Source: Corynebacterium pseudopelargi (lineage in GTDB: Bacteria; Actinomycetota; Actinomycetes; Mycobacteriales; Mycobacteriaceae). Taken from it: a stretch of 64,000 nt of DNA. Shown here one piece after another: positions 35,020 to 44,074 of this stretch (the first letter of the stretch is position 1; each line of letters opens with the position of its first letter). The position numbers and the translations under genes were made by a program. The DNA lies in the NCBI RefSeq assembly GCF_003814005.1, contig NZ_CP033898.1:1798001-1862000 (forward strand), in the 5' to 3' direction. The notes beneath the pieces are model-generated. The model searched no databases, was not told where the DNA came from, and saw only the letters and a program-made list of their open reading frames with translations.

Positions 35020-35120
35020 GGCCGATCGTAGACCGTCCCCGGCCGATCGCAGACCGCCCCGCCAGATCGCACACCGCCCCGCCCGATCGCAGACCGCCCT
35101 GCCAGATCCCGCCTGATCGC
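35020..35120. repeat. about 20-bp tandem repeats, four copies plus a degenerate fifth
   Basis: Units at 35020-35039, 35041-35060, 35061-35080 and 35081-35100 share the pattern G(G/C)C(C/A)GATCG(C/T)A(G/C)ACCG(C/T)CC(C/T). They are spaced 20-21 bp apart, and a degenerate unit follows to 35120. Spacing of two helical turns puts each GATCG on the same face of the DNA. Variation between units is mostly single-base. Confidence 0.75.
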
Positions 35121-35202
35121 TGCGCTGCAGCCTGGCAAATATATTTTTGCCCCTAAAAGCACCAGCTCAGCAGCTTGTGTGCCAATTATCACAGCGCGCA
35201 TA

Positions 35203-35232
35203 GTTGTTTGGTTTTAGAAACAACCTTAAGAT
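35203..35232 (+). promoter_or_regulatory. accD1 promoter with overlapping operator-like palindrome
   Basis: TTGTTT (35204-35209) and TAAGAT (35227-35232) are exactly 17 bp apart, and the accD1 ATG lies 8 nt after the -10, so the message is probably leaderless. Arms GTTGTTT (35203-35209) and AAACAAC (35218-35224) form a perfect 7-bp inverted repeat with an 8-bp centre that covers the -35 and the spacer. That is a classical repressor position. In C. glutamicum accD1 is repressed by FasR; whether this is a FasR site I cannot verify. Confidence 0.6.
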
Positions 35233-35240
35233 TCCAAAAC

Positions 35241-36872
35241 ATGACTATTTCCTCACCTTTTGTAGATGTTGAAGCGCTCAAGGATCTCACCACCACCGCC
35301 GGGAAGATCGCAGACTTTAAAGCACGTCGACGCGAAGCAGCCGCACCCATGGGTGAGAACGCACTGGATCGAGTGCGAAACGCCAAGCGACTCACCGCCC
35401 GCGAGCGCCTGGACTACCTCCTCGACGAGGGCTCCTTCATCGAAACCGACCAGCTCGCACGTCACCGCACCCACGCCTTTGGCATGGAACACAAGCGGCC
35501 CGCCACCGACGGCATCGTCACCGGCTGGGGCACCATCGACGGCAGAGAAGTATGCATCTTTAGCCAAGACGGCACCGTCTTCGGCGGCGCCCTGGGCGAG
35601 GTCTATGGCGAGAAAATGATCAAGGTAATGGAACTGGCCATCACCACCGGCCGCCCATTAATCGGCCTCTACGAAGGTGCTGGCGCACGCATCCAAGACG
35701 GCGCCGTTTCCCTGGACCTGATTGCCCAAACCTTCTACCAAAACGTCAAGGCCTCCGGGGTAGTACCGCAGATCTCGGTGATCATGGGCGCATGTGCCGG
35801 CGGCAACGCCTACTCACCCGCATTAACCGACTTCGTGGTGATGGTGGAAGAAAGCTCCAAAATGTTCGTCACCGGCCCGGATGTGATTAAGACCGTGACC
35901 GGCGAGATGATCACCCAGGAAGAACTTGGCGGCGCCGGGGTCCACCTTCAGCAGGCGGGCAATGCCCACTACACGGCCTCAAGTGATGAAGACGCCCTCG
36001 ACTTCGTCTCCGACCTCGTGGCCTTTTTGCCCTCAAATAACCGCACCACCGCGCCCAGGGATCACTTCGAGCACGAGGAAGGCAGCATCGACGCCAACCT
36101 CAACCCCGATGACCTGGCCTTAGATCACATCATCCCCGACTCCCCCACCGTGCCCTATGACGTGCGCGATGTGATTAGTTGCTTGACCGATGATGGCGAC
36201 TATCTGGAGATCCAACAAGGCCGCGCCGATAACGTGGTCACTGCCTTCGGGCGCATCGAGGGCGAATCCATCGGCTTTGTGGCAAACCAACCCACGCAAT
36301 TTGCCGGCTGCCTCGATATTGATGCCTCCGAAAAAGCCGCGCGCTTCGTGCGTACCTGCGATGCCTTTAATATCCCCATTGTCATGCTTGTCGACGTCCC
36401 CGGCTTCCTCCCCGGCGCCGGCCAAGAACATGACGGCATCTTGCGCCGTGGCGCAAAGCTCCTCTACGCCTACGGCGAGGCAACGGTGCCGAAAATCACC
36501 GTGACCATGCGTAAGGCCTATGGTGGCGCCTACTGCGTGATGGGCTCCAAGGGCCTGGGAGCTGACGTAAACCTTGCGTGGCCCACGGCTCAGATCGCCG
36601 TGATGGGCGCTGCCGGCGCGGTGGGCTTTTTGTACCGCAAGGAACTCCTTCGCGCAGCAGAGCAAGGAGAAGACATCGTGGAACTTTCGGCCGCTTTTGA
36701 GCGCGAATACGAAGAACACATGCTCAACCCCTATCTGGCTGCCGAGCGTGGCTTGATCGACGCTGTGATTTTGCCCAGTGAAACCCGCGGCCAGATCAGC
36801 CGCAATTTGCGCCTGCTGCGCAATAAGCACGTCCAGCGCCCGGCCCGCAAGCACGGCAATATCCCGCTCTAA
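35241..36872 (+). CDS. accD1: acyl-CoA carboxylase beta subunit AccD1 (acetyl-CoA carboxylase carboxyltransferase)
   Basis: The carboxyltransferase of acetyl-CoA carboxylase works with AccBC and AccE to make malonyl-CoA for fatty acids. The 543-aa protein starts MTISSPF, as does AccD1/DtsR1 of C. glutamicum. Both halves of the crotonase-fold carboxyltransferase are present: [41 protein letters not shown] and [13 protein letters not shown] (N-domain), then [25 protein letters not shown] and [24 protein letters not shown] (C-domain). The end [10 protein letters not shown] is typical. ATG 35241 follows TAAGAT by 8 nt; the longer frame from 35175 is rejected. Overexpression or loss of this subunit affects glutamate efflux in C. 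glutamicum. Confidence 0.93.
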   Translation: MTISSPFVDVEALKDLTTTAGKIADFKARRREAAAPMGENALDRVRNAKRLTARERLDYLLDEGSFIETDQLARHRTHAFGMEHKRPATDGIVTGWGTIDGREVCIFSQDGTVFGGALGEVYGEKMIKVMELAITTGRPLIGLYEGAGARIQDGAVSLDLIAQTFYQNVKASGVVPQISVIMGACAGGNAYSPALTDFVVMVEESSKMFVTGPDVIKTVTGEMITQEELGGAGVHLQQAGNAHYTASSDEDALDFVSDLVAFLPSNNRTTAPRDHFEHEEGSIDANLNPDDLALDHIIPDSPTVPYDVRDVISCLTDDGDYLEIQQGRADNVVTAFGRIEGESIGFVANQPTQFAGCLDIDASEKAARFVRTCDAFNIPIVMLVDVPGFLPGAGQEHDGILRRGAKLLYAYGEATVPKITVTMRKAYGGAYCVMGSKGLGADVNLAWPTAQIAVMGAAGAVGFLYRKELLRAAEQGEDIVELSAAFEREYEEHMLNPYLAAERGLIDAVILPSETRGQISRNLRLLRNKHVQRPARKHGNIPL

Positions 36873-37070
36873 AGCACCACGCCCTCCAACCCCACTGCTG
36901 CAAGCACCGCGTTCCTCGCCACAGCGTCGCCACCACCCGCGCAGTACCGCGACCACCTTGAGAACGTTGTGGCCATCATTGCAGCGCAGTGGGTGTTGTT
37001 GGGCTTTTTCTGCCCGATTCCTTTGGTTTAGGATTGTTGTTTAAAATCGTTTCCCAATTGATCGGATACC

Positions 37071-40000
37071 ATGCGTCTTTTGCAACGCCCGGAAAGAATT
37101 CTGCCGGGATATTTTTTCCTCAGCGCACTCATCGTGGTGTTCATCCGCCTGTTCGGACACCTCCACTGGGCCGAAAAAATCGGCGCGGCCTTAAATTACA
37201 TCTTCCCCGTGGTGGGATCGAGCTACCTCACGGCGCTCTTTTTGGTGGTCACAGCCCACGCCCTGGTGCGCCACAAGCGCCTCGGCTTCTGGCTTGCCGC
37301 GGCATTTTTTGGCGTAGAACTCCTCAGTGCTGCGTTATTGCTTGGCAGCGCCGCCTTTGCGTTTGAAGATCTCCAGCCCTATTTGGGCGTAGAAGACCTC
37401 ATCCAAATCAGCATCTTGGCTGTGGTGCTCTTCGCACTCCTTGTCATTTTGGTGCGCGCTCGCGCTACGTATAGCGGCCCGCTTTCAGAGGCCGCCTTCC
37501 GCCGCGCCTTGCTTACTGCGGTGGTTGGCATTGCGCTTACGGCCCTGCTGGCGCTGCTTGTGGGCTTTTTCTTCGCAGATGAGCACCCCACATTTAGCCG
37601 CTTGCTACGCCAGCTCACCTTGTCTCCTGATGATTACATCCCCGAAGTGCAGTTCGTCTTAGGCCTTGGTGCTTTGCTCACGCTCGTGGCCTCGGCTGCC
37701 GCGCTGCTTTTTGCCCGCGCAAGAACACAATTCCAGGGCTTAGACCAGGAGCTTGCGCTGCGTCGGCTGTTGCTTGATCAAGATGAGCAGGATGCTGATT
37801 CTTTGGGTTATTTCGCCACTCGCCGCGATAAGGGCGTGATTTTCTCCCCCGATGGCAAGGCTGCGGTGGCGTATCGCAATGTGATGGATTCTTGCCTTGC
37901 GGCCGGCGATCCGGTTGGCCCGCGCGATCACTGGGATGCTGCCATCCACGCCTTTCTTGAGTTTGCAGATCAGCAGGGCCTGGCACCAGCCGCCATTGGT
38001 ACCTCGAGGGATGGTGCTGCTGCCTTTGCCCGCGCGGGTATGAAGGTGCGTGCCCTCGGTGATGAATCAGTGGTGCACGTTGATCGCTTCCGTTTGGATA
38101 GCCCCAAGCTTGTCGACGTCCACCGTAGCTATCACCGCCTGCTCGGCGAGGGCTATAGCGTTCGGATTCGTCGCCATAAGGATCTCAGCGACCAAGAAAT
38201 GCAGCGCCTGATCGGTTTTGCTGATCGCTGGCGCCAAAACGGCGAAGATCGCGGTTTCTCCATGGCCCTTGGGCGCCTTGGCGATCCACTCGATGGCGAT
38301 TGCGTGATGGTCGAGGCGCTCGATGCCGAAGGCCAGACAAGGGGTTTGCTTTCTTTCGTGCCCTGGGGCCGTACTGGTCTTTCCCTGGATGTGATGCGCC
38401 GCGACCTAGAACAGGCCGCCAATGGTGTTACCGAGTTCATGGTGGCAGCACTGTTGATGGGTGCCAGGGAGTTGGGCGTGAAGCGTGTTTCGCTGAACTT
38501 TGCCTTCTTGCGCGAAACCATCGCCGCTGGCGAGGACGTTGGCGCCACGATGCCCCAAAGGATTAGCCGCTGGGCTATTGCGCTGATGTCGCGCAAGTTC
38601 CAAATTGAGCAGCTGTATCGCTCGAATATGAAGTATGACCCGCAGTGGCTCACCCGCTATCTGTGCTGGCGTGATTCCAGCGACTTGGCTGCCATTGCGG
38701 TAGCTCTTGGTCTTGCCGAAGGCCAGATCTCTATCCCCCTTGCCAGCGATGGCGCTCGCGAGCAGCCGATCTACCAGGCGGCTAATCCTCAGATTGTCGA
38801 GTTCTTAAGCCACGCTCAGCCCAGTATTCCTGAGCCTCATTACCCTCAGCAGGTCAAGCAGAAGATGCAGCGCCGTGAGGCGATTTTGGCCGAGGGTGAA
38901 GATCCCTACCCCACCGATTTCCACCGCGAGCAGCGCCTTGCAAGCCTGGAAGGCCTTGCACCTGGCACTCGCGTGTGCACGGCTGGCCGCGTGATTGGCC
39001 GGAGTGATCATGGTGGCGTGCAGTTTTATCGCCTGCGTGATTGGGATAGTGAATTCCAGGTGCTCATCGAGCGCGACCAGGTGGGAGCACAAGCACTTCG
39101 TCGCCTGAAATTCGATATTGCGCTTGGCGATCATGTGGGTGTGGAAGGCATCATCGGTGCCTCTCGCAACGGCACCCCGAGCGTGATCGCAGACAGCATT
39201 CGCCTTACCTCTAAGGCCTTAAGGCCAGTGCCTCGCACTGCGCCTACGGATGAGGAGGTGCGCGTGCGCCAGCGCTACCTGGATTTGATCAGCAACCCCG
39301 AGGCGCGAAGGATCCTGCAAACCCGCAGCGCAATCATCCAGGCAGTACGCGATACCTTGCTTACACAGTCCTTCTTAGAAGTTGAGACTCCGCTGCTACA
39401 AACCATCCACGGTGGTGCGAATGCCCGGCCGTTCCGCACCCACATCAACGCCTATAACCTCGATTTGTATCTGCGCATCGCCCCTGAGCTTTATCTCAAG
39501 CGCCTCATGGTTGGTGGCGTGGATCGGGTGTTTGAGATCGGCAGGAACTTCCGCAATGAGGGTGCCGATGCCACGCACAACCCGGAATTCACCATGTTGG
39601 AGGCCTACCAGGCCTATGGCGATTACAACTCGATGCGCGAATTAACCCGCACCATCGTGCTTAACGCCGCTATGGCAGCCAATGGGCATACCCGCATCCA
39701 AGGCACAGGCCCTGATGGGAAAGAACATGAGGTAGATCTTTCCCGCCCCTGGCGCGTGATCAGTGTGCACGAGGGCATTGCCGAGGCAACTGGGCTGCCC
39801 ATTACTCCCGATACCCCCATTGAGCAGTTACAAGATCTGGCCGAAACCCACGGCATTGACCATGCCGGGCTTTCGCGCGGGGCCTTGGTGATTGAGTTGC
39901 ACGAGGAGCTCAGCGAGCAATTCGCCATCGAGCCCACCTTCTATATTGATTTCCCCACCGATGTCTCGCCGCTAACTCGCCAGCACCGCAAGGATCCGCG

Positions 40001-40289
40001 CGTGGCAGAGAAATGGGATTTGATCTGTTTTGGCGCCGAGGTTGCCACGGCCTATTCGGAGTTGATTGATCCGGTGGTCCAGCGCGAGCGCTTTATGGAG
40101 CAATCGCTGCTTGCTGCCGGTGGTGACCCAGAGGCCATGGAGGTTGACGAGGACTTCCTCAAAGCCCTGGAGTACGCCATGCCGCCCTCGGGCGGTATGG
40201 GCATGGGCATCGACCGACTGGTGATGATGCTCTGCGATAAGAACATCCGCCAAACCATCGCCTTCCCCCTGGTTAAACCAAATGGCTAA
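37071..40289 (+). CDS. lysX: bifunctional lysylphosphatidylglycerol synthetase / lysyl-tRNA synthetase (LysX type)
   Basis: LysX charges tRNA with lysine and transfers it to phosphatidylglycerol, lowering membrane negative charge and giving resistance to cationic peptides. The 1072-aa fusion has membrane helices in residues 10-235, a DUF2156 transferase domain (about 240-560, IGTSRDGAAAFARAGMKVRALGDESVV; LLSFVPWGRTGLSLDVMRRD) and an OB-fold domain near 650-730. A class II LysRS core follows (about 740-1072) with motif 2 FEIGRNFRNEGADATHNPEFTMLE and motif 3 GGMGMGIDRLVMML. Its 3' end overlaps the DUF2752 gene by 8 nt. The ribosome-binding site is weak. It lies between accD1 and accD2, unlike in C. 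glutamicum. Confidence 0.93.
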   Translation: MRLLQRPERILPGYFFLSALIVVFIRLFGHLHWAEKIGAALNYIFPVVGSSYLTALFLVVTAHALVRHKRLGFWLAAAFFGVELLSAALLLGSAAFAFEDLQPYLGVEDLIQISILAVVLFALLVILVRARATYSGPLSEAAFRRALLTAVVGIALTALLALLVGFFFADEHPTFSRLLRQLTLSPDDYIPEVQFVLGLGALLTLVASAAALLFARARTQFQGLDQELALRRLLLDQDEQDADSLGYFATRRDKGVIFSPDGKAAVAYRNVMDSCLAAGDPVGPRDHWDAAIHAFLEFADQQGLAPAAIGTSRDGAAAFARAGMKVRALGDESVVHVDRFRLDSPKLVDVHRSYHRLLGEGYSVRIRRHKDLSDQEMQRLIGFADRWRQNGEDRGFSMALGRLGDPLDGDCVMVEALDAEGQTRGLLSFVPWGRTGLSLDVMRRDLEQAANGVTEFMVAALLMGARELGVKRVSLNFAFLRETIAAGEDVGATMPQRISRWAIALMSRKFQIEQLYRSNMKYDPQWLTRYLCWRDSSDLAAIAVALGLAEGQISIPLASDGAREQPIYQAANPQIVEFLSHAQPSIPEPHYPQQVKQKMQRREAILAEGEDPYPTDFHREQRLASLEGLAPGTRVCTAGRVIGRSDHGGVQFYRLRDWDSEFQVLIERDQVGAQALRRLKFDIALGDHVGVEGIIGASRNGTPSVIADSIRLTSKALRPVPRTAPTDEEVRVRQRYLDLISNPEARRILQTRSAIIQAVRDTLLTQSFLEVETPLLQTIHGGANARPFRTHINAYNLDLYLRIAPELYLKRLMVGGVDRVFEIGRNFRNEGADATHNPEFTMLEAYQAYGDYNSMRELTRTIVLNAAMAANGHTRIQGTGPDGKEHEVDLSRPWRVISVHEGIAEATGLPITPDTPIEQLQDLAETHGIDHAGLSRGALVIELHEELSEQFAIEPTFYIDFPTDVSPLTRQHRKDPRVAEKWDLICFGAEVATAYSELIDPVVQRERFMEQSLLAAGGDPEAMEVDEDFLKALEYAMPPSGGMGMGIDRLVMMLCDKNIRQTIAFPLVKPNG

Positions 40290-40695
40290 AACCTTCGCCA
40301 GCGCCACACTCCCCCTGCTTGGCCTTGCCGGAGCCACGGGGGCAGCGGTGGTGTTGCTGCGCCTGGCCGATCCCACCACCCCCGGCGGCCCGATCCCCGT
40401 GTGCCCCTCCAAAACCCTCTTTGGGCTGTGCTGCCCGCTTTGTGGGGCATCAAGGATGGTGTACGCGCTCAGCGAAGGCGATCTGGTCCAGGCCGCGCAC
40501 TTTAATGCCCTACTGCTGCTCTTTGTGCCGCTTATGGCATGGAGTGCTATTGCTTGGGCTTTTCGACGCTCCGGGCGTGATCTTCCAAGCTGGGAGCGCT
40601 GGCCGGGTGCGCTCACCATGGTGATCAGCGCTGCAATGATATGGTTTCTTCTTAGAAACTTGCCGTTTCCGCCCTTCGAGATCCTGTGGGTATGA
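40282..40695 (+). CDS. DUF2752 small membrane protein
   Basis: This 137-aa membrane protein has the DUF2752 signature: a short N-terminal helix, then CPSKTLFGLCCPLCGASRMVYALSEGDLVQAAHFNALLLLF, with the Cys-rich CCPLCGASR turn and the conserved HFNALLLL helix. About three membrane helices. The ATG overlaps lysX by 8 nt, so translation is coupled. Function unknown in the family; the fixed link with LysX suggests a role in lipid lysinylation, for example flipping or regulation, but that is inference. Followed by a stem-loop terminator candidate. Confidence 0.85.
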   Translation: MAKTFASATLPLLGLAGATGAAVVLLRLADPTTPGGPIPVCPSKTLFGLCCPLCGASRMVYALSEGDLVQAAHFNALLLLFVPLMAWSAIAWAFRRSGRDLPSWERWPGALTMVISAAMIWFLLRNLPFPPFEILWV

Positions 40696-40731
40696 GCGCG
40701 CAGGACGTCGAAAAGCTACCCCCACGCTATA

Positions 40732-40756
40732 CCCCCAAAATGTGGAACTTTGGGGG
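40732..40756 (+). terminator. stem-loop after lysX-DUF2752
   Basis: CCCCCAAA (40732-40739) and TTTGGGGG (40749-40756) form a perfect 8-bp stem with a 9-nt loop, 37 bp after the DUF2752 stop. There is no immediate U-run, although TTTTCTT follows 13 bp later. It separates this pair from the accD2 promoter. Confidence 0.5.
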
Positions 40757-40781
40757 AAGCCGGGTTGATTTTCTTAAACCG

Positions 40782-40811
40782 TTCACAAATTCGTGGGTCG
40801 CTCCCTAAACT
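40782..40811 (+). promoter_or_regulatory. accD2 promoter, leaderless
   Basis: TTCACA (40782-40787) and TAAACT (40806-40811) are separated by 18 bp, and the accD2 ATG (40820) begins 8 nt after the -10. There is no ribosome-binding site, so a leaderless message is expected. Confidence 0.55.
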
Positions 40812-40819
40812 TAGAAAGC

Positions 40820-42448
40820 ATGACCGCCGCTATGAAGACTGACTCTGGCCAAGCTCCGGACCTCACCACCACCGCAGGCAAACTTGCCGACCTCCGCGCC
40901 CGTATCGCCGAAACTGAAGCCCCCATGGGCCCGGCATCGGTGGAGCGCGTGCACAAGGCAGGCAAAAAGACCGCCCGCGAACGCATCGAGTACCTCCTCG
41001 ACGAGGGTTCCTTTGTTGAGGTAGACGCGCTGGCCCGCCACCGCTCCAAGAACTTCGGCCTCGACGCCAAGCGCCCCGTCACCGACGGTGTGGTTACCGG
41101 CTACGGCACCATCGACGGCCGTAAGGTCTGCGTATTCTCCCAAGACGGCGCCGTGTTCGGCGGCGCGCTGGGCGAGGTGTACGGCGAAAAGATCGTCAAG
41201 ATCATGGACATGGCCATCAAGACCGGTGTGCCACTGATCGGCATTAACGAAGGCGCAGGCGCCCGCATCCAAGAAGGTGTGGTCTCCCTGGGTCTGTACT
41301 CGCAGATCTTCTACCGCAACACCCTCGCATCCGGCGTGATCCCCCAGATCTCCTTGATCATGGGCGCTTGCGCAGGTGGCCACGTGTACTCGCCGGCCCT
41401 GACCGACTTCATCATCATGGTGGATAAGACCTCCAAGATGTTCATTACCGGCCCCGACGTGATTAAGACCGTGACCGGCGAAGAAGTCACCCAGGAAGAG
41501 CTCGGTGGTGCCCACACCCACATGGCCACCTCCGGTACCTCCCACTACACCGCCTCCGACGACGCCGACGCCCTGGATTGGGTACGCGACTTGGTTGGCT
41601 TCCTGCCCTCCAATAACCGCGCCGAGGCTCCCCGCGAGCCCGCCGAGATCATGGTTGGCTCCATCAAGGACAACGTCAACGAGATTGACCTTGAGCTCGA
41701 CACCCTGATTCCGGACTCCCCGAACCAGCCTTATGACATGAAAGACGTCATCACCCGCGTGCTCGACGATGGCGACTTCTTCGAAATCCAAGAAGGCTAC
41801 GCAGGCAATATCCTCATCGGCTTTGGCCGCGTAGAAGGCCGCAGCGTTGGCGTGGTTGCAAACCAGCCCACCGAATACGCAGGCTGCTTGGACATTAAGG
41901 CCTCCGAGAAGGCCGCACGCTTCGTCCGCACCTGCGATGCATTCAACATTCCGATCATCGAGTTCGTGGACGTTCCCGGCTTCCTGCCTGGTACCTCCGA
42001 GGAGTACGACGGCATTATCCGCCGTGGCGCCAAGCTGCTCTACGCCTACTCCGAGGCCACCGTTGGCAAGATCACCGTGATCACCCGCAAGTCTTATGGT
42101 GGCGCCTACTGCGTGATGGGCTCCAAGGACATGGGCGCAGACCTGGTGCTGGCATGGCCAACCGCGCAGATCGCCGTGATGGGTGCATCCGGCGCCGTGG
42201 GCTTTATCTACCGCAAGGAGCTCAAGGCTGCTGCGGCAGAGGGCAAAGATGTGGCAGCGCTAGCCAAGGAATACGAGAAGGAATACGAGGAGACCCTCGT
42301 CAACCCCTACATGGCTGCAGAGCGCGGCTTTGTAGACGCGGTGATTCCGCCGAGCGAAACCCGTGGCCAGATCATCGAAGGCCTGCGCTTGCTCGACCGC
42401 AAGGTGGTTAACGTACCTGCCAAGAAGCACGGTAATATTCCGCTATAA
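40820..42448 (+). CDS. accD2: acyl-CoA carboxylase beta subunit AccD2
   Basis: In C. glutamicum AccD2, with AccD3, AccBC and AccE, carboxylates long-chain acyl-CoA for mycolic-acid condensation. The 542-aa protein begins MTAAM and is close to DtsR2/AccD2 ([121 protein letters not shown]). GTG 40793 is in frame, but ATG 40820 matches the family start and the TAAACT box. AccE follows after 43 bp, so subunits are co-expressed. Paralogue of accD1, about 4 kb away. Confidence 0.92.
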   Translation: MTAAMKTDSGQAPDLTTTAGKLADLRARIAETEAPMGPASVERVHKAGKKTARERIEYLLDEGSFVEVDALARHRSKNFGLDAKRPVTDGVVTGYGTIDGRKVCVFSQDGAVFGGALGEVYGEKIVKIMDMAIKTGVPLIGINEGAGARIQEGVVSLGLYSQIFYRNTLASGVIPQISLIMGACAGGHVYSPALTDFIIMVDKTSKMFITGPDVIKTVTGEEVTQEELGGAHTHMATSGTSHYTASDDADALDWVRDLVGFLPSNNRAEAPREPAEIMVGSIKDNVNEIDLELDTLIPDSPNQPYDMKDVITRVLDDGDFFEIQEGYAGNILIGFGRVEGRSVGVVANQPTEYAGCLDIKASEKAARFVRTCDAFNIPIIEFVDVPGFLPGTSEEYDGIIRRGAKLLYAYSEATVGKITVITRKSYGGAYCVMGSKDMGADLVLAWPTAQIAVMGASGAVGFIYRKELKAAAAEGKDVAALAKEYEKEYEETLVNPYMAAERGFVDAVIPPSETRGQIIEGLRLLDRKVVNVPAKKHGNIPL

Positions 42449-42491
42449 AACAATCCACGGCAAGCGAGCAATAAGGAAAAGAAGGTATCGC

Positions 42492-42758
42492 ATGGCTGAA
42501 AACACTGAGGCCACCCAGGCCGAGCAGGCCGCAGACAACGCCGAGAAGCCCGCGCGTCCTTTCCTCAAAGTGATCAAGGGCAACCCGGATGCCACCCAGG
42601 TGGCAACGCTTACCACCCTGTTTGCAGTGATGGCAGACCAAGCCGCCGGTGCACAGCAGGAAGAACGTGAGCGCAACATGTGGGGCGACATCTCCGAACA
42701 GCTCTCTCGCCCCTCCACCTTTAACCCCAACGCCTTCCGCAACGTCCAGTTCTACTAA
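42492..42758 (+). CDS. accE: acyl-CoA carboxylase epsilon subunit AccE
   Basis: AccE is the small epsilon subunit that stabilises actinobacterial acyl-CoA carboxylases. It is 88 aa: an acidic Ala/Glu-rich start (MAENTEATQAEQAADNAEKPA), the core FLKVIKGNPDATQVATLTTLFAVMADQAAG resembling the family motif (V-x-G-N-x-[DE]-E-x-A-A-L), and a C-terminal WGDISEQLSRPSTFNPNAFRNVQFY. The ATG 42492 is 8 nt from AAGAAGG. Directly downstream of accD2 as in C. glutamicum, followed by a strong terminator. Confidence 0.9.
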   Translation: MAENTEATQAEQAADNAEKPARPFLKVIKGNPDATQVATLTTLFAVMADQAAGAQQEERERNMWGDISEQLSRPSTFNPNAFRNVQFY

Positions 42759-42786
42759 GCAGGACATTAAAAAAGGCCAGGGCCTA

Positions 42787-42836
42787 CCCGCACACCGCAG
42801 TCGCAGCACTGTTGCGCTACGGTGTGTGGGTTTTTT
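42787..42836 (+). terminator. intrinsic terminator of accD2-accE
   Basis: CCCGCACACCG (42787-42797) pairs with CGGTGTGTGGG (42820-42830), one G-U pair, enclosing a further small stem, and is followed by six T residues (42831-42836). It is a clear rho-independent terminator. Confidence 0.88.
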
Positions 42837-42945
42837 GTGCGTTACAGCAGATTCGCTGCACTAAAAAGTCTCCATACCAGCACAAAAAGGTTAAACTTAT
42901 AGCCACCCAGTGCTTGTGAATACGATAAGACTAAGGGACCCCCTC

Positions 42946-43956
42946 ATGACGCACACCCCCTTCCAACGACGTCGCCCCACCACCCTCAAAGACATTGCCA
43001 ATGAAATTGGTTTGTCTGTTAGCACGGTCTCGCGCGCCCTCGCAGATAACCCCGCTATTGCGGAGGAAACACGCGAAACCGTGCGCGAAGCAGCCAGGCG
43101 CTTGCGCTACCGACCCAATAACCAAGCAGCGTCTCTTCGCAAACAACGCACCAACATCATCGGCGTTGCCATCCCTGATATTGAAAACCCCTTCTTTGCC
43201 ACCCTTGCTTCTGCCATCCAGCACAGCGCGCGGGCAAAGGGATTTTCCATCTTGCTAGGCAATACCGAGGAAGATCCAGAGCTTTTAGCAAGCAGCATCG
43301 AGATGTTTGCTAACCAGCGAGTCGACGGCATGATCGTGGTTCCCCACGGAGAAACAGAAGCCATCTTTGAAGATGCCGTTGACGAGGGCATCCCCATCGT
43401 CGCCGTCGACCGCCGCTTAGATATCGCCACGGTGCCCTCGGTGGTATCGGATCCGGCACCCGGATTTGCCGCGGCCATGGACGCGGTGTTGGCCAACCCC
43501 AATGCCACCATCGGCTTTTTGGCAGGGCCTCAAGATACCTCCACCGGGCTCGAACGCTTTAAGGTGATGCAGGCTTTGGCCAAAGAGCGCGGCGTTGATT
43601 TACATATTGAACACGGTGGTTATAACCAACGCGATGGCTACAAAGGCACGGTGGCCATGCTTGATGCCGGCGTGAACGCCGTTATCGGCGGCGATGCCAT
43701 GCTTACCATGGGTGCGGTGCAAGCCCTGTGCGAGCGCAGCATCGCCATTGGCAAGGACTGCGCCTTAGTTGGTTTTGATGAGCTACCCATGTTCTTGTAT
43801 CACAATCCCCCGCTGAGCACGATTGACCAGCAGGTATCGAAGATGGGCCACGAGGCCTTTGAGCTTTTACACGAAATGCTCAGCGGCCAGCACGTCCCCG
43901 AATCGAAGGTGCTGCCCACCATCATGCATGATCGCGGCTCTACCACCTTGGCCTAG
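42946..43956 (+). CDS. LacI-family transcriptional regulator
   Basis: This 336-aa regulator has an N-terminal helix-turn-helix with hinge (TTLKDIANEIGLSVSTVSRALADNPAIAEETRETVREAARRLRYRPNNQAASLRKQRT) and a periplasmic-binding-like effector domain (IIGVAIPDIENPFFATLASAIQHSARAKGFSILLGNTEEDPELL; VDGMIVVPHGETEA). ATG 42946 is preceded by AAGGGA; the frame to 42910 is rejected. It lies about 120 bp upstream of a ribokinase gene, so ribose or a nucleoside-derived sugar is the likely signal, as for RbsR/UriR. No operator palindrome was recognised in the flanking gaps. Confidence 0.88.
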   Translation: MTHTPFQRRRPTTLKDIANEIGLSVSTVSRALADNPAIAEETRETVREAARRLRYRPNNQAASLRKQRTNIIGVAIPDIENPFFATLASAIQHSARAKGFSILLGNTEEDPELLASSIEMFANQRVDGMIVVPHGETEAIFEDAVDEGIPIVAVDRRLDIATVPSVVSDPAPGFAAAMDAVLANPNATIGFLAGPQDTSTGLERFKVMQALAKERGVDLHIEHGGYNQRDGYKGTVAMLDAGVNAVIGGDAMLTMGAVQALCERSIAIGKDCALVGFDELPMFLYHNPPLSTIDQQVSKMGHEAFELLHEMLSGQHVPESKVLPTIMHDRGSTTLA

Positions 43957-44074
43957 ATACTCGTGTGAATCCTCATCCACGCATGGTGCAGGCTGTGCTT
44001 GGGCTTGCTTGGCGTAGGCGGTAGCGTAACAGCCATAGAACTAAGGCACTTTCATGCTGAACAGAGGAGCACCT

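Larger units (their letters stand above)
34953..35240. other. birA-accD1 divergent intergenic region
   Basis: This 288-bp non-coding region holds, from left to right: the birA -10 (TAGGAT, 34961-34966), a block of about 20-bp tandem repeats (35020-35120), a small inverted repeat GGCAAA/TTTGCC (35134-35151), and the accD1 promoter with an operator-like palindrome (35203-35232). It links the biotin ligase to its main pathway partner. Confidence 0.6.

Noticed and set aside
35020..35120. CRISPR-like appearance of the birA-accD1 repeats
   Set aside because: Units are contiguous with no unique spacers and no cas genes nearby; they are simple tandem repeats.
40811..41791. Open frame of 326 codons opposite accD2
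   Set aside because: Antisense to a highly conserved carboxyltransferase; no independent support.
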